From: Sulfurisoma sediminicola
Lineage (GTDB): Bacteria > Pseudomonadota > Gammaproteobacteria > Burkholderiales > Rhodocyclaceae
Length of the DNA stretch: 64,000 nt
Assembly: GCF_003865015.1 (NCBI RefSeq)
Contig: NZ_BHVV01000008.1
Location: forward strand, 248,001-312,000
Reading direction: 5' to 3'
Shown here: positions 19,111 through 29,287 of the stretch, piece by piece
Layout: every line of letters begins with the position of its first letter
Numbering within the stretch: position 1 is the stretch's first letter
Position numbers and translations under genes: made by a program
The notes under the pieces: generated by a model
Told to the model about the DNA's origin: nothing
The model's database searches: none
The model's input: the letters and a program-made list of their open reading frames with translations, nothing else

Positions 19111-19458
19111 ATGAACCCATCCAAGCTTCTCGCCCTCTTCGCCGGCAGCTGCCTTGCTGCCACCGCCACCCTGACCACGGCCGCCACCCCGGCCGTTCAG
19201 CCGCCCCAACCCATCGTCCTCCAGACGGCCGCGGCACCGCAAGCGCCCGCCGCGCAGCCGGCCTCCCCTTCCGCCGCGACCGCGCGCACCGCAACGGATG
19301 CCCCGGCGACGAAGGCCAGCAATGGCAAGGCACCGACTGCGAAGAAGAAAGGAACCAAGGCCGGCAAGAAGTCCTCCGCGAAGGGGACGAAGAAGTCGAG
19401 CAAGAAATCGTCCGGCAAGAAGAAGTCGAAATCGAAGTCCAAGCCGGCCCAGTATTGA
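19111..19458 (+). CDS. Small secreted protein with Lys/Ser-rich tail
   Basis: 115 residues, not assigned to a family. A signal peptide (MNPSKLLALFAGSCLAATATL) is followed by an Ala/Pro/Thr-rich middle. From about residue 70 there is a histone-H1-like tail of Lys, Ser, Gly and Ala (KKKGTKAGKKSSAKGTKK). It is probably periplasmic or surface-exposed and could bind polyanions, but the function is unknown. The start at 19111 is chosen for the signal peptide. It stands alone between the ATPase gene and prfB. Confidence 0.6.
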   Translation: MNPSKLLALFAGSCLAATATLTTAATPAVQPPQPIVLQTAAAPQAPAAQPASPSAATARTATDAPATKASNGKAPTAKKKGTKAGKKSSAKGTKKSSKKSSGKKKSKSKSKPAQY

Positions 19459-19563
19459 AGAGGGTGGCGGCGCAATCCACGGGATAGCCCAAGAAAGTCG
19501 GCGCTGGCAGGACGCCGAAGATTAAAATGCCGCCTTATCGACGAATCGAAGAAAAGACCCCCC

Positions 19564-20668
19564 ATGGAAGCCGAACGCCTCAACGCCATCGCCAACCGTC
19601 TCGCCGATCTGAAGCGTCGCGAGACCGAACTGCGGAGGTATCTTTGACTACGATGCCAAGGCATCGAAACTCGAAGAACTCTCGCGCGAACTCGAAGACC
19701 CCAAGGTTTGGGACGACGCCCCGCGCGCCCAGTCCCTGGGCAAGGAAAAGAAGTCCCTCGAAAACGTCGTTGTCACGCTGCGCGATATCGCGCAGCAACT
19801 GATCGACGCGCAGGACCTGCTCGACCTCGCCCGCGGCGAGGATGACGACGACACGCTGATCTCGATCGAAAGCGACCTCGCCGGCCTCGACGAACGCGTC
19901 GGTACGCTCGAATTCCGCCGCATGTTCGCCAATCCGGCCGACCCCAACAACTGCTTCATCGACATCCAGGCCGGCGCCGGTGGCACCGAGGCCTGCGACT
20001 GGGCGTCGATGCTGCTGCGCCAGTACCTCAAATACTGCGAGCGCAAGGGCTTCAAGACCGAGATTCTGGAACAGACCGACGGCGACGTCGCCGGCATCCG
20101 CAGCGCGTCGCTCAAGGTCGAGGGCGACTACGCCTACGGCCACCTGCGTACGGAGACCGGCGTGCATCGCCTGGTGCGAAAGTCGCCCTTCGATTCCTCG
20201 GGTGGCCGCCACACCTCCTTCGCCAGCCTCTACGTCTATCCTGAAATCGACGACTCCATCGAGGTCGAGATCAATCCCGCCGACCTGCGCGTCGATACCT
20301 TCCGCGCCTCCGGCGCCGGCGGCCAGCACATCAACAAGACCGATTCGGCCATCCGCATCACCCACGCCCCCACCGGCATCGTCGTGCAGTGCCAGAACGA
20401 CCGCTCGCAGCATCGCAACCGCGCCGAGGCCATGGCCATGCTGAAATCGCGCCTCTACGAACTTGAACTGCGCAAGCGCCAGGCCGAGGCCGACAAGCTG
20501 GAAGCCGGCAAGACCGACGTCGGCTGGGGCCACCAGATCCGCAGCTATGTGCTCGACAATTCCCGCATCAAGGACCTGCGCACCAACGTCGAGATTTCCA
20601 ACACCCAGAAGGTGCTCGACGGCGACCTCGACGCCTTCATCGAGGCCAGCCTCAAGCAGGGCGTGTAG
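19564..20668 (+). CDS. prfB: Peptide chain release factor 2 with programmed +1 frameshift
   Basis: The first 27 codons end at an in-frame TGA (19645-19647) in the classic RF2 context: AGG-TAT-CTT-TGA-C, with an internal Shine-Dalgarno-like GGAGGT just upstream. Shifting +1 at CTT-T continues into the main frame to 20668, giving 367 residues, the family length. The main frame has the SPF anticodon-like tripeptide ([10 protein letters not shown]) and the GGQ motif ([13 protein letters not shown]). RF2 terminates at UGA/UAA, and the stop-codon slip autoregulates its own level. No sequencing error need be assumed. Confidence 0.97.
19636..19648 (+). promoter_or_regulatory. RF2 programmed frameshift site
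   Basis: AGGTATCTTTGAC: P-site CTT followed by in-frame UGA and C, a poor termination context, with a Shine-Dalgarno-like GGAGGT a few nt upstream. This is the established RF2 autoregulatory recoding signal. Confidence 0.97.
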
Positions 20669-20738
20669 TGCGTCTTCGGGCGGACGACATTCGTTCAACC
20701 CAGGACATTCGCTTCCGCTATTGAGCGACCCGCCAGCC

Positions 20739-22616
20739 CTATAGAACGACTTGAGTACCCAGTTCGACCACGCGGTTGGCCGGAAGGCCGAAGAAACTGG
20801 CGGCACTGCCCGCATTGCGGAACATCCCGACGAAAATCTTCTCGCGCCAGAAACACATCTCCGAGTTCAGTCGCGGAATCAGCGTTTCCCGACCGAGGAA
20901 GAAGGATGTATCCATGGGATCGAGAACCAGGCCGTCCTCGGCACACTGGTTGAGCGCCTCAGGTAACACCGGCTGTTCCATGAATCCGTACAACACGCGG
21001 ACCTGCCAAAACTGGTTCTGCAGACGGGTTACCGTGACCCGCTTGGCTTCCGTGAAATGGGGAGAGTCGAGAATGTTCACGGAAACGAGTACGACCCGTT
21101 CGTGCATCGCCTTGTAATGCTTGAGGCTGTGCAGCATCGCATGCGGCACGTTATCGAGATTTGGCGTCAGGAAAACCGCCGTACCTGGGACACGAGCTAC
21201 CGCCCCATCGATCCCGGACACGAACGACTTCATATCCATCGCATCGGCCGCCAGACGTGCACTGAGCAAGTCGCGACCCCGCTTCCAGGTTGAAAGCAGT
21301 AGGTAGACGCCAAGGCCAAATATCAAGGGGAACCAGCCGCCATCGGCGATCTTGACCGAGTTGGCGGAGAAGAACGCCAGATCGATGATGGCGAAGGGCA
21401 GCGCGCCGAGAAATGCCCGCCAGAACGACCAGCCCCAGACATACCTCGCAACGACGAATGCCAGCAGGTCGGTGATGAACATGGTGCCCGTAACGGCAAT
21501 GCCATAGGCCGCCGCCAGATTCGAGGAACTGCCGAAACCGACAACCAGCGCGATCACCGCCACCAGCAGCGTCCAGTTGATGCTCCCCAGGTAGATCTGG
21601 CCGATCTGCTGATCGGACGTATGGCTGATTTCCATGCGCGGCGAGAAGCCGAGCTGGATGGCCTGCTGCGTGATCGAGAAGGCGCCGGAGATCACTGCCT
21701 GCGAGGCGATCACCGTAGCCACGGCGGCCAGTGCGACCATCGGATACAGCAGCCAGTCGGGTGCCAACAGGTAGAACGGGTTGGCGATCGCCTGCGGATC
21801 GCGCAACAGCAATGCACCCTGGCCGAAGTAGTTAAGCAAGAGCGCCGGCAGGACCAGGCCGAACCAGGCAAGCTGAATCGGCTTGCGGCCGAAATGCCCC
21901 ATGTCCGCATAGAGCGCTTCGGCACCCGTCAGTGCGAGCACGGCGGCACCCAGGGCAAAGAACCCGAGGACGGGATTGGCCTCGAAGAAGCGGATGGCGT
22001 GCCACGGACCGAGCGCACGCAGCACCCCGGGGTCGTGAGCGATGCTGATAATGCCGAGCGCTCCCAGCGTAACGAACCACAGCACCATGATCGGGCCGAA
22101 CAACGTGCCGACCGCCGCCGTGCCGTGCCGCTGAACCGCGAACAGGATCACCAGGATCACCAGCGAAATCGGCAACACATAAGGCTTGAGTGCCGGCGTG
22201 GCGACCTCCAGGCCCTCGACCGCCGACAGGACGGAAATTGCCGGGGTAATGACACCGTCGCCATAGAACAGTGCAGCTCCGAAAAGACCGAGCACGATGA
22301 TCGCCTTGCGGCGTAGCGATCCCTGCTCCATCGGACGCAAGGCGAGCGCCATCAAGGCCATGATGCCGCCCTCCCCTTTGTTGTCCGCGCGCGTGATGAA
22401 CAGCACGTACTTGAGGCTGACCACCACCATCAGCGACCAGAAGATCAGGGAAAGGATGCCCAGCACGTTGTCAGGCGTGATCGGCACCGGGTGGTGCGCC
22501 CCGCCGAAGACTTCCTTCAGTGCATACAGCGGACTGGTTCCGATGTCGCCATAGACAACGCCCAGGGCCGCCAGCGATAGCGCGGCCACACGGCTTTCCG
22601 TAGTGTTTGCGGACAT
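20739..22616 (-). CDS. kup: Kup-family potassium uptake protein
   Basis: 625 residues. About 12 hydrophobic helices are followed by a cytosolic C-terminal domain of roughly 170 residues. Signature segments include the N-terminal LGVVYGDIGTSPLYALKEVF, ALFYGDGVITPAISVLSAVEGLEV and the central TGAEALYADMGHFG. Kup takes up K+, probably by proton symport. It is the last gene of a kdpD-kdpE-kup run, 15 nt after kdpE, so control by that two-component pair is plausible. The local GC is lower than around it: 34 of 60 bases in the sample 21121-21180. Confidence 0.95.
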   Translation of the reverse strand: MSANTTESRVAALSLAALGVVYGDIGTSPLYALKEVFGGAHHPVPITPDNVLGILSLIFWSLMVVVSLKYVLFITRADNKGEGGIMALMALALRPMEQGSLRRKAIIVLGLFGAALFYGDGVITPAISVLSAVEGLEVATPALKPYVLPISLVILVILFAVQRHGTAAVGTLFGPIMVLWFVTLGALGIISIAHDPGVLRALGPWHAIRFFEANPVLGFFALGAAVLALTGAEALYADMGHFGRKPIQLAWFGLVLPALLLNYFGQGALLLRDPQAIANPFYLLAPDWLLYPMVALAAVATVIASQAVISGAFSITQQAIQLGFSPRMEISHTSDQQIGQIYLGSINWTLLVAVIALVVGFGSSSNLAAAYGIAVTGTMFITDLLAFVVARYVWGWSFWRAFLGALPFAIIDLAFFSANSVKIADGGWFPLIFGLGVYLLLSTWKRGRDLLSARLAADAMDMKSFVSGIDGAVARVPGTAVFLTPNLDNVPHAMLHSLKHYKAMHERVVLVSVNILDSPHFTEAKRVTVTRLQNQFWQVRVLYGFMEQPVLPEALNQCAEDGLVLDPMDTSFFLGRETLIPRLNSEMCFWREKIFVGMFRNAGSAASFFGLPANRVVELGTQVVL

Positions 22617-22631
22617 GAGTTACCTCTTGGT

Positions 22632-23321
22632 TCAGGATTGAAATCGGTAGCCGACGCCGGTCTCGGTCAGAAAGTGCTGCGGCTGGGCGGGGTCGGTCTC
22701 AAGCTTCTGGCGCAAACGGCCAACGTAGACTCGAAGGTAATGCCCCTGGTCGGCATGCCCTGGTCCCCATACCTCCTGCATCAGGTGCCTATGGGTCATG
22801 ACCTTGCCGCTGTTGGCGAGCATGACCGCAAGCAGGCGATACTCGATCTGCGTCAGGTGAATCTCCACGCCGTTCCGGCTGACGACACGTCGGGAGAGAT
22901 CCACCACCACATCGCCGAATCTGTGGTGGGGCCTGGCTTCGCCGCTTTGCCCATGTCGTCTGATCAGGGCACGGACCCGTGCGAGCAGTTCTCCGACACC
23001 GAACGGCTTGGAAAGATAGTCGTCCGCGCCGGCGTCGAGTGCGGCGACCTTGTCCTGCTCTGCTGTTCTGGCGGAGAGAATGAGGATCGGCACATGCGAC
23101 CATGTACGCAGGTCACGGATGAATTCGATGCCGTTCATGTCGGGCAGACCAAGATCGAGAATCACCAGATCGATCTTGCCGCCGGCCGCTTCGTCCAGTC
23201 CCTGTCGGGCAGTGCCTGCCTCGCTGAAGGTGCAACCATCCCGCCGCACGGCATCGCAAACAAAGCGGCGAATCTGCGGCTCATCCTCGACAACGAGCAC
23301 CCGTGGCTTCGTCTCGCTCAT
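22632..23321 (-). CDS. kdpE: Response regulator KdpE
   Basis: 229-residue OmpR-type regulator. The receiver has the acidic pair (VVEDEPQ), phospho-acceptor D in ILDLGLPDMNG and the conserved K (LSKPFG). The winged-helix DNA-binding domain ends in GYRF. The closest match by feel is KdpE (LTQIEYRLLAVMLANSGKVMTHRHLMQEVWG). Its ATG overlaps the kdpD TGA by 4 nt. Here it sits before kup rather than kdpFABC, so its target is probably the K+ uptake gene next door. Confidence 0.9.
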   Translation of the reverse strand: MSETKPRVLVVEDEPQIRRFVCDAVRRDGCTFSEAGTARQGLDEAAGGKIDLVILDLGLPDMNGIEFIRDLRTWSHVPILILSARTAEQDKVAALDAGADDYLSKPFGVGELLARVRALIRRHGQSGEARPHHRFGDVVVDLSRRVVSRNGVEIHLTQIEYRLLAVMLANSGKVMTHRHLMQEVWGPGHADQGHYLRVYVGRLRQKLETDPAQPQHFLTETGVGYRFQS

Positions 23322-24835
23322 GACGGGGCCTCCTCCTCCATGACCGGAGGGGTGCCGAGTGGAAGGGTGAAGCGTACGCAAGCGCCACCCGGGCGATTCT
23401 CGGCCGTAATCGTGCCGCCATGGGCGGCAATGATGGCCTTGCAGATTGCCAGGCCCATGCCTGTTCCCGCTACGGCGGGTTCACGCTCGCCCCGCACGAA
23501 TAGTTCGAAGACCTGATCGACCCGATCTTCCGGGAAGCCCCGGCCGTCATTGCACACGGCGACGTCGAACCCGTTTTCGGAAACGCGGGCGATCAACTGG
23601 ATTCGCGCCCCATCCCGGGAATACTTTGCGGCGTTCTCCAGGAGATTGCAGACGACACGTTCCAGAAGGACGGCGTCGAAATACACTAGGGGTAGATCGC
23701 GGGGCAGGTCGATCTCGAGCTTTCGCTTGGCAAGAGGGATGGAGAGCAGCCGCGTGCTGGAGCCGACTATCTCCTCGAACGGTTGCCACTCCCGGTTGAG
23801 CATGATGTTGCCTGCCTGCAATCGCGCCATTTCAAGCAGGTTAGACAGCAAGTGATGCATCGAGTGGGCCTGGTCTCGGATAATGCCGGCAGTTTCGATA
23901 ACTCTCTCTGGCAACGGCGGTTGCTCTTGCACCAGGGTGTCGGCAAGTCCGACAAGGCTGGTCAGGGGCGTACGCAGGTCGTGAGACAAAGACGAGAGGA
24001 TGGACGTGCGAAGTCTTTCCGCGGCCACCTCCAATTCTCCATGCCGAACTGCCTCGGCATAGTGAAGCCGTTCGATGGTGAGGGCGACGAGCGATGCGAC
24101 AGCTTCAAGCAAGGGCCGATGGGATCGGACGCTCTCGGCATCGTCTGTCCTCGGCGCCACCGCCAGAACCCCGCGAACATGCGTCGGGGCACGCAGCGGC
24201 AGGAATACGATGGCCACCCCCGTGCCGGCCAGGGAATCGGTCTCGACAATCGCCTGGCGTTCGTTGGCCGAACGCGCGAAGTTTCGCTCCAGTTCGGTCA
24301 GATGGCGACCGTATTCCTGGAACGTGGTCTCGCCATCAAAGACGTCAGCCGCCAGTACCGTGACATCGAGATCGACCCCGCCAAGGAAGCGCTTCGTTAC
24401 TTCGGCGACTTGCCCAACTGACAGGGCGCCGCCAAGATCCTTTGCCAGTTCGTACAGAACACGGGTATCGCGCTCCCGCGCTTGTGCCTGCTCCGTCTGC
24501 TCCGAGAGCCGAGCACCCAGATGGGAGGTAATCAGACCCACGGCCAGCATGACTGCGAACGTCACTACGTACTGTGCATCGGTGACCGCGAACGACAAGT
24601 GGGGCGGAACGAAGAAGAAGTCGAACAGCGCGACGCTCAAGAATGCCGCCAGGACGGACGGCCCGCGGCCCAGCCATACGGCGGCGACGAACACGGTCAG
24701 CAGAAACAGCATCACGATGTTGGCGACATCCAGCAACTCCCGCAGTGGGAGCGTGCCGAGTGTCATCAGGACACAGAGTGCTGTAGCAAGGAGATACCGG
24801 GCGTTACGCCAGCCCGATGGCAATATCGAATTCAT
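23318..24835 (-). CDS. kdpD: Short KdpD-type sensor histidine kinase
   Basis: 505 residues against about 900 for full KdpD. It begins with the DUF4118 four-helix membrane region (about residues 12-110), then a GAF-like domain (about 120-250), HisKA with SSLSHDLRTPLTSL, and HATPase with N (NLLENAAKYS), G1 (DGRGFP) and G2 (GTGMGLAI) boxes. The N-terminal KdpD domain and the UspA-like domain are absent. The ORF starts cleanly at the membrane region, so this is a natural short form, not an obvious frameshift. GC is low (33/60 in 23881-23940). Confidence 0.88.
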   Translation of the reverse strand: MNSILPSGWRNARYLLATALCVLMTLGTLPLRELLDVANIVMLFLLTVFVAAVWLGRGPSVLAAFLSVALFDFFFVPPHLSFAVTDAQYVVTFAVMLAVGLITSHLGARLSEQTEQAQARERDTRVLYELAKDLGGALSVGQVAEVTKRFLGGVDLDVTVLAADVFDGETTFQEYGRHLTELERNFARSANERQAIVETDSLAGTGVAIVFLPLRAPTHVRGVLAVAPRTDDAESVRSHRPLLEAVASLVALTIERLHYAEAVRHGELEVAAERLRTSILSSLSHDLRTPLTSLVGLADTLVQEQPPLPERVIETAGIIRDQAHSMHHLLSNLLEMARLQAGNIMLNREWQPFEEIVGSSTRLLSIPLAKRKLEIDLPRDLPLVYFDAVLLERVVCNLLENAAKYSRDGARIQLIARVSENGFDVAVCNDGRGFPEDRVDQVFELFVRGEREPAVAGTGMGLAICKAIIAAHGGTITAENRPGGACVRFTLPLGTPPVMEEEAPS

Positions 24836-24991
24836 GAGCGGCAGGCCGAACCGAAATGTGATGCCGGAAGTGTCCTACATGGCGTATATAAACGGCGTAA
24901 AAATTTCGCCTGGTCACGAGGCTGAGGCGAGCATGACGCAAGGACGCCAGCCCGCACCGCAGCTGTGGCGATCAAAATATCTTCACGGGCA

Positions 24992-25021
24992 GGGAATAAA
25001 TACGGGGCCCGTTCCGTATAC
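24992..25021 (+). promoter_or_regulatory. Candidate ECF-sigma promoter of the catalase-like gene
   Basis: GGGAATA (24992-24998) and CGTATAC (25015-25021) are 16 nt apart, the architecture of ECF sigma promoters (GGAA-type -35, CGT-type -10). The predicted transcript would start near 25028, about 34 nt before the ATG. No sigma-factor gene is in the window. Confidence 0.4.
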
Positions 25022-25061
25022 GCTGTTAGCACCCCCCCCCACAACAACGAGAGGAATCAAC

Positions 25062-26060
25062 ATGCAGAACAATCGAAAGAGCTGGCTGCTGGCCGGCGCG
25101 CTGGTGCTGGGCTCGCCGCTGACCATGGCGGCCGACGGCGAGGTGGCCGCCGACCAGGTGGTGGCGGCCATCGAGGGCACCTTCGGCGTGACGCCGGGCG
25201 AACGCCGCAACCACATCAAGGGCACCTGCGCCGTGGGCGAGTTCGTCGGCACGACCGAGGGCGCCGCCTATTCGAGCTCCAAGCTGTTTTCGGGCAAGCC
25301 GGTCCCGGTCGTCGCGCGCTTTTCGCTTTCCGGCGGCAACCCCAAGGCGCCCGACACGGCGAAGAGCGGCCGCGGCATGGCCCTGCAGTTCAAGCTGCCC
25401 GACGGCGGCCTGCAGCACATGACGATGCTCAACACGCCCATATTCGGCGCGGCGCAACCGCGGACCTTTCTCGACCTGATGATCGCCACCAAGCCCGACC
25501 CGGCCACCGGCAAACCCGATCCCGAGAAGATCAAGGCCTTCAAGGCCAGCCATCCCGACAACCTGGCGCAGGCGGACTTCCTCGCCAACAACAACCCGCC
25601 GACGAGCTACGCCAACAGCGCGTACTGGGGCATCCACACATTCAAGTTCATCGACCGGGCGAAGAAGACCACCCCGGTGCGCTGGCGTTTCGTGCCGCAG
25701 GACGGCGAGAAGCGCCTGTCGGACGATGAACTGAAGTCGTCGCCCCCGAATTTCCTCGAGCAGGCCCTGATCGAACGCGCCAAGCACGGGCCGGTCCGCT
25801 GGAACATGATGCTGACCATCGGCGTCGCGGGCGACACGGAGGACAATCCCACGGTGACGTGGCCCGAGGGCCGCAAGCAGGTGAACGCCGGCACCCTGAC
25901 GATTTCCTCCGCCTCGCCGCAGAAGGGGGCGGAATGCGAGAAGATCAACTTCGATCCCCTCGTCATGGCCGACGGCATCGCCCCGACCAACGACCCGATC
26001 CTGCTGTTCCGTTCGCCCGCTTACGCCGTCTCGTTCGCCAAGCGTCTCGGCGAAAAGTAA
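25062..26060 (+). CDS. Periplasmic catalase-like heme protein (SrpA type)
   Basis: 332 residues. The signal peptide (MQNNRKSWLLAGALVLGSPLTMA) places it in the periplasm. The catalase core shows the distal heme region (VVARFSLSGGNP), the RGMALQFKLP block and a C-terminal proximal region. It is the compact 'catalase-family peroxidase' type, shorter than a full catalase (about 480 residues). Such proteins remove peroxide; activity here is inferred. A good Shine-Dalgarno (GAGAGG) precedes the ATG. It is divergent from kdpD, with a 226-nt gap that holds a run of nine C residues (25032-25040). Confidence 0.88.
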   Translation: MQNNRKSWLLAGALVLGSPLTMAADGEVAADQVVAAIEGTFGVTPGERRNHIKGTCAVGEFVGTTEGAAYSSSKLFSGKPVPVVARFSLSGGNPKAPDTAKSGRGMALQFKLPDGGLQHMTMLNTPIFGAAQPRTFLDLMIATKPDPATGKPDPEKIKAFKASHPDNLAQADFLANNNPPTSYANSAYWGIHTFKFIDRAKKTTPVRWRFVPQDGEKRLSDDELKSSPPNFLEQALIERAKHGPVRWNMMLTIGVAGDTEDNPTVTWPEGRKQVNAGTLTISSASPQKGAECEKINFDPLVMADGIAPTNDPILLFRSPAYAVSFAKRLGEK

Positions 26061-26257
26061 CGGACCCGCCTCCGCGCAAATGCGTCGATGCCGTTGGCGC
26101 ACGTCCGGCCAATGGCATCGTTTGCTTGGTCCGGCGAAAACGACGGCCCGAGATTCCCCATTGGCGCCGCCGTGCCGCCCGCTGCGTCATGAATGGCTGC
26201 GCCTGGTCGCATGGAGACGGCTTTCCGCAAAGCGACCGCTTCCGGTAAATTGACGAG

Positions 26258-26623
26258 ATGAAATCCCCACGGAATTCCGCCGGTCCCGTCGTCATCATTC
26301 GCCCCCGGCTGCAACTCGGCGCAACAGCTGCTATCGGCCCCGGCAAGATCGAACTGCTCCGCGCCATCGGCGAACTTCAGTCCATCAGCGCAGCGGCCAA
26401 GGCGATGGCCCTCACCTACAAGCGTGCCTGGCTGCTGGTGGCTACCCTCAATCAAGGCCTGGGACGCCCCGTGGTCGAAACCGCCAAGGGCGGCAAAGGC
26501 GGGGGCGGGGCCAGCCTGACGGAGCTGGGGATTCAACTCGTGCGACGCTACGACGCACTCGAAGCCCGCATCAACAAGGCTGCGGGCAAAGAACTCATGG
26601 CGCTGGAAAACCTGATCAAGTAA
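26258..26623 (+). CDS. ModE-like N-terminal regulator (DNA-binding domain only)
   Basis: 121 residues. It matches the winged-helix N-terminal half of ModE (GPGKIELLRAIGELQSISAAAKAMALTYKRAWLLVATLN, a LysR-like HTH), but the molybdate-binding TOBE domains are absent. In related bacteria such short forms regulate molybdenum genes, and modA begins 89 nt downstream. How it would sense molybdate without TOBE domains is open. The spacer to modA carries two dyads (26646-26662 and 26663-26686) that could be its operator. Confidence 0.85.
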   Translation: MKSPRNSAGPVVIIRPRLQLGATAAIGPGKIELLRAIGELQSISAAAKAMALTYKRAWLLVATLNQGLGRPVVETAKGGKGGGGASLTELGIQLVRRYDALEARINKAAGKELMALENLIK

Positions 26624-26645
26624 TCGCGCTTCGATAGGACATTAT

Positions 26646-27477
<832 letters not shown>

Positions 27478-27481
27478 CGCG

Positions 27482-28162
27482 ATGGGATTCCCGGCGACCG
27501 ATCTGGGGGCAATCTGGCTGACGCTGCGACTGGCGGCCGCCACCACGGTTCTGCTGTTCGTCATCGGCACGCCCATCGCCTGGTGGCTGGCCAATACGCG
27601 CTCGTGGTGGAAGGCGCCGCTCGGCGCCGTGGTAGCCATGCCCCTGGTGCTGCCGCCGACCGTGCTGGGCTTCTACCTGCTGGTGGCGATGGGGCCGCAC
27701 GGACCGATCGGCCAGCTGACGCAATTCATCGGCCTCGGCTTGCTGCCGTTCACCTTCTGGGGCCTCGTCGTGGGGTCGGTGATCTACTCCATGCCCTTCG
27801 TGGTGCAGCCGATCCAGAATGCCATCGAGTCCGTCGGGTCGCGCCCGCTGGAAGTCGCGGCCACCCTGCGCGCCGGGCCATGGGACGCCTTCTGGACGGT
27901 GCTGGTGCCGCTGGCGCGATCCGGATTCATCACCGCGGGCATCCTCGGCTTCGCCCACACCGTCGGCGAGTTCGGCCTGGTGCTGATGATCGGCGGCAAC
28001 ATCCCCGAGGTGACGCGCGTCGTGTCGGTGCAGATCTACGACCACGTCGAGGCCCTGGAGTATGTCGAGGCGCACTGGCTGGCCGGATCGATGGTGCTGT
28101 TCTCCTTCCTGACCCTGCTCGCGCTCCATGTCTTCAACCCGACATGGCGGGGGCGGAAATGA
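27482..28162 (+). CDS. modB: Molybdate ABC transporter permease ModB
   Basis: 226 residues, with five or six membrane helices and the EAA-loop of binding-protein-dependent permeases ([22 protein letters not shown]). It forms the membrane channel of the ModABC importer. It is tightly packed between modA (4 nt upstream) and modC (ATGA overlap at 28159-28162). Confidence 0.95.
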   Translation: MGFPATDLGAIWLTLRLAAATTVLLFVIGTPIAWWLANTRSWWKAPLGAVVAMPLVLPPTVLGFYLLVAMGPHGPIGQLTQFIGLGLLPFTFWGLVVGSVIYSMPFVVQPIQNAIESVGSRPLEVAATLRAGPWDAFWTVLVPLARSGFITAGILGFAHTVGEFGLVLMIGGNIPEVTRVVSVQIYDHVEALEYVEAHWLAGSMVLFSFLTLLALHVFNPTWRGRK

Positions 28163-29241
28163 GCAGCCCGGCGGGCATCCGCGCCCGCTTCAAGCTGGAC
28201 TACCCCGGCTTCGCCTTCGACGTCGACCTCGAGCTGCCGGGACGCGGCGTGACCGCCGTCTTCGGCCCCTCGGGGTCGGGCAAGACCACGCTCCTGCGCT
28301 GCGTCGCCGGGCTGCTGCGGGTGCCCGCGGGGCACCTCACGGTAAATGGCGAAACCTGGCAAGAGGGATCGCATTTCCAGCCGACGCATCGACGTCCGCT
28401 CGGCTACGTCTTCCAGGAGGCGAGCCTCTTCCCCCATCTGACGGTGCGGGGCAATCTGGATTACGGCATGAAGCGGGTGCCCGTGGCCGAACGCAAGGTG
28501 TCGCTGGACCGGGCCATCGGCCTGTTGGGCATCGGTCACCTGCTGGACCGCAAGCCCGAGGGACTGTCCGGCGGCGAGCGCCAGCGCGTCGCGATCGCCC
28601 GGGCCTTGCTGACCAGCCCGCGCCTGCTGCTGCTCGACGAGCCCCTGGCGGCACTGGACCTGGCGCGCAAGCAGGAGATCCTGCCCTACCTGGAAAGGCT
28701 GCACGACGAACTGGAAATCCCGGTGCTTTACGTCAGCCACGCCCCGGACGAAGTGGCGCGGCTAGCGGATCATCTGGTCGTGCTGGAGGCAGGGGGTGCG
28801 GTCGCCGCCGGGCCGATGGTCGAGACGCTGGCGCGACTCGATCTGCCGATCCGTCTCGGCGAGGATGCCGGGGTCGTGCTGGAAGGGACGATCGCCGAGC
28901 GCGACGAGCGGTGGCAACTGGCGCGGGTGGATTGCTCCGGTACCGACTTCTGGGTTAGAGAAGGTGGCCACGCACCAGGCCATGCGGTGCGGGTGCGCAT
29001 CCTCGCCCGGGATGTCAGCATCGCCCTGAACCGGGCGACGGATTCCAGCATCCTCAACATCATTCCCGCCGAAGTCATCGAGCTGCGGGAGGAAGCCCAC
29101 CCGGCGCAGGTGCTGGTCAAGCTCAAGCTCGGCGCGACGCCGGTGCTGGCGCGGGTGACGCGGCGGTCGGTGGATGCGCTCGGCCTCGTACCGGGCCGCC
29201 AGGTTTATGCCCAAATCAAGGCTGTGGCGCTGATAGCTTGA
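28159..29241 (+). CDS. modC: Molybdate ABC transporter ATPase ModC
   Basis: 360 residues. Walker A is [12 protein letters not shown], the signature [16 protein letters not shown] and Walker [13 protein letters not shown]. The C-terminal extension (about residues 290-355) is a Mop/TOBE molybdate-binding domain ([17 protein letters not shown]...). The start [11 protein letters not shown] at 28159 overlaps the modB stop. Since the ModE-like regulator here lacks TOBE domains, ModC's own TOBE domain may be the operon's only molybdate-binding regulatory fold. Confidence 0.95.
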   Translation: MSSPAGIRARFKLDYPGFAFDVDLELPGRGVTAVFGPSGSGKTTLLRCVAGLLRVPAGHLTVNGETWQEGSHFQPTHRRPLGYVFQEASLFPHLTVRGNLDYGMKRVPVAERKVSLDRAIGLLGIGHLLDRKPEGLSGGERQRVAIARALLTSPRLLLLDEPLAALDLARKQEILPYLERLHDELEIPVLYVSHAPDEVARLADHLVVLEAGGAVAAGPMVETLARLDLPIRLGEDAGVVLEGTIAERDERWQLARVDCSGTDFWVREGGHAPGHAVRVRILARDVSIALNRATDSSILNIIPAEVIELREEAHPAQVLVKLKLGATPVLARVTRRSVDALGLVPGRQVYAQIKAVALIA

Positions 29242-29274
29242 GCCGGAGAACACGCAGACATCCGCCGAAGGCGA

Positions 29275-29280
29275 CATAAT
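29275..29280 (+). promoter_or_regulatory. -10-like CATAAT before the small orphan gene
   Basis: CATAAT ends 7 nt before the ATG at 29288, which would give a leaderless message. No -35 is recognisable. Confidence 0.3.
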
Positions 29281-29287
29281 TGGCGCT

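Noticed and set aside
23318-24835. kdpD as a truncated pseudogene
   Set aside because: The frame is open from a sensible start through all kinase motifs and is coupled to kdpE by an ATGA overlap; it reads as a natural short form.
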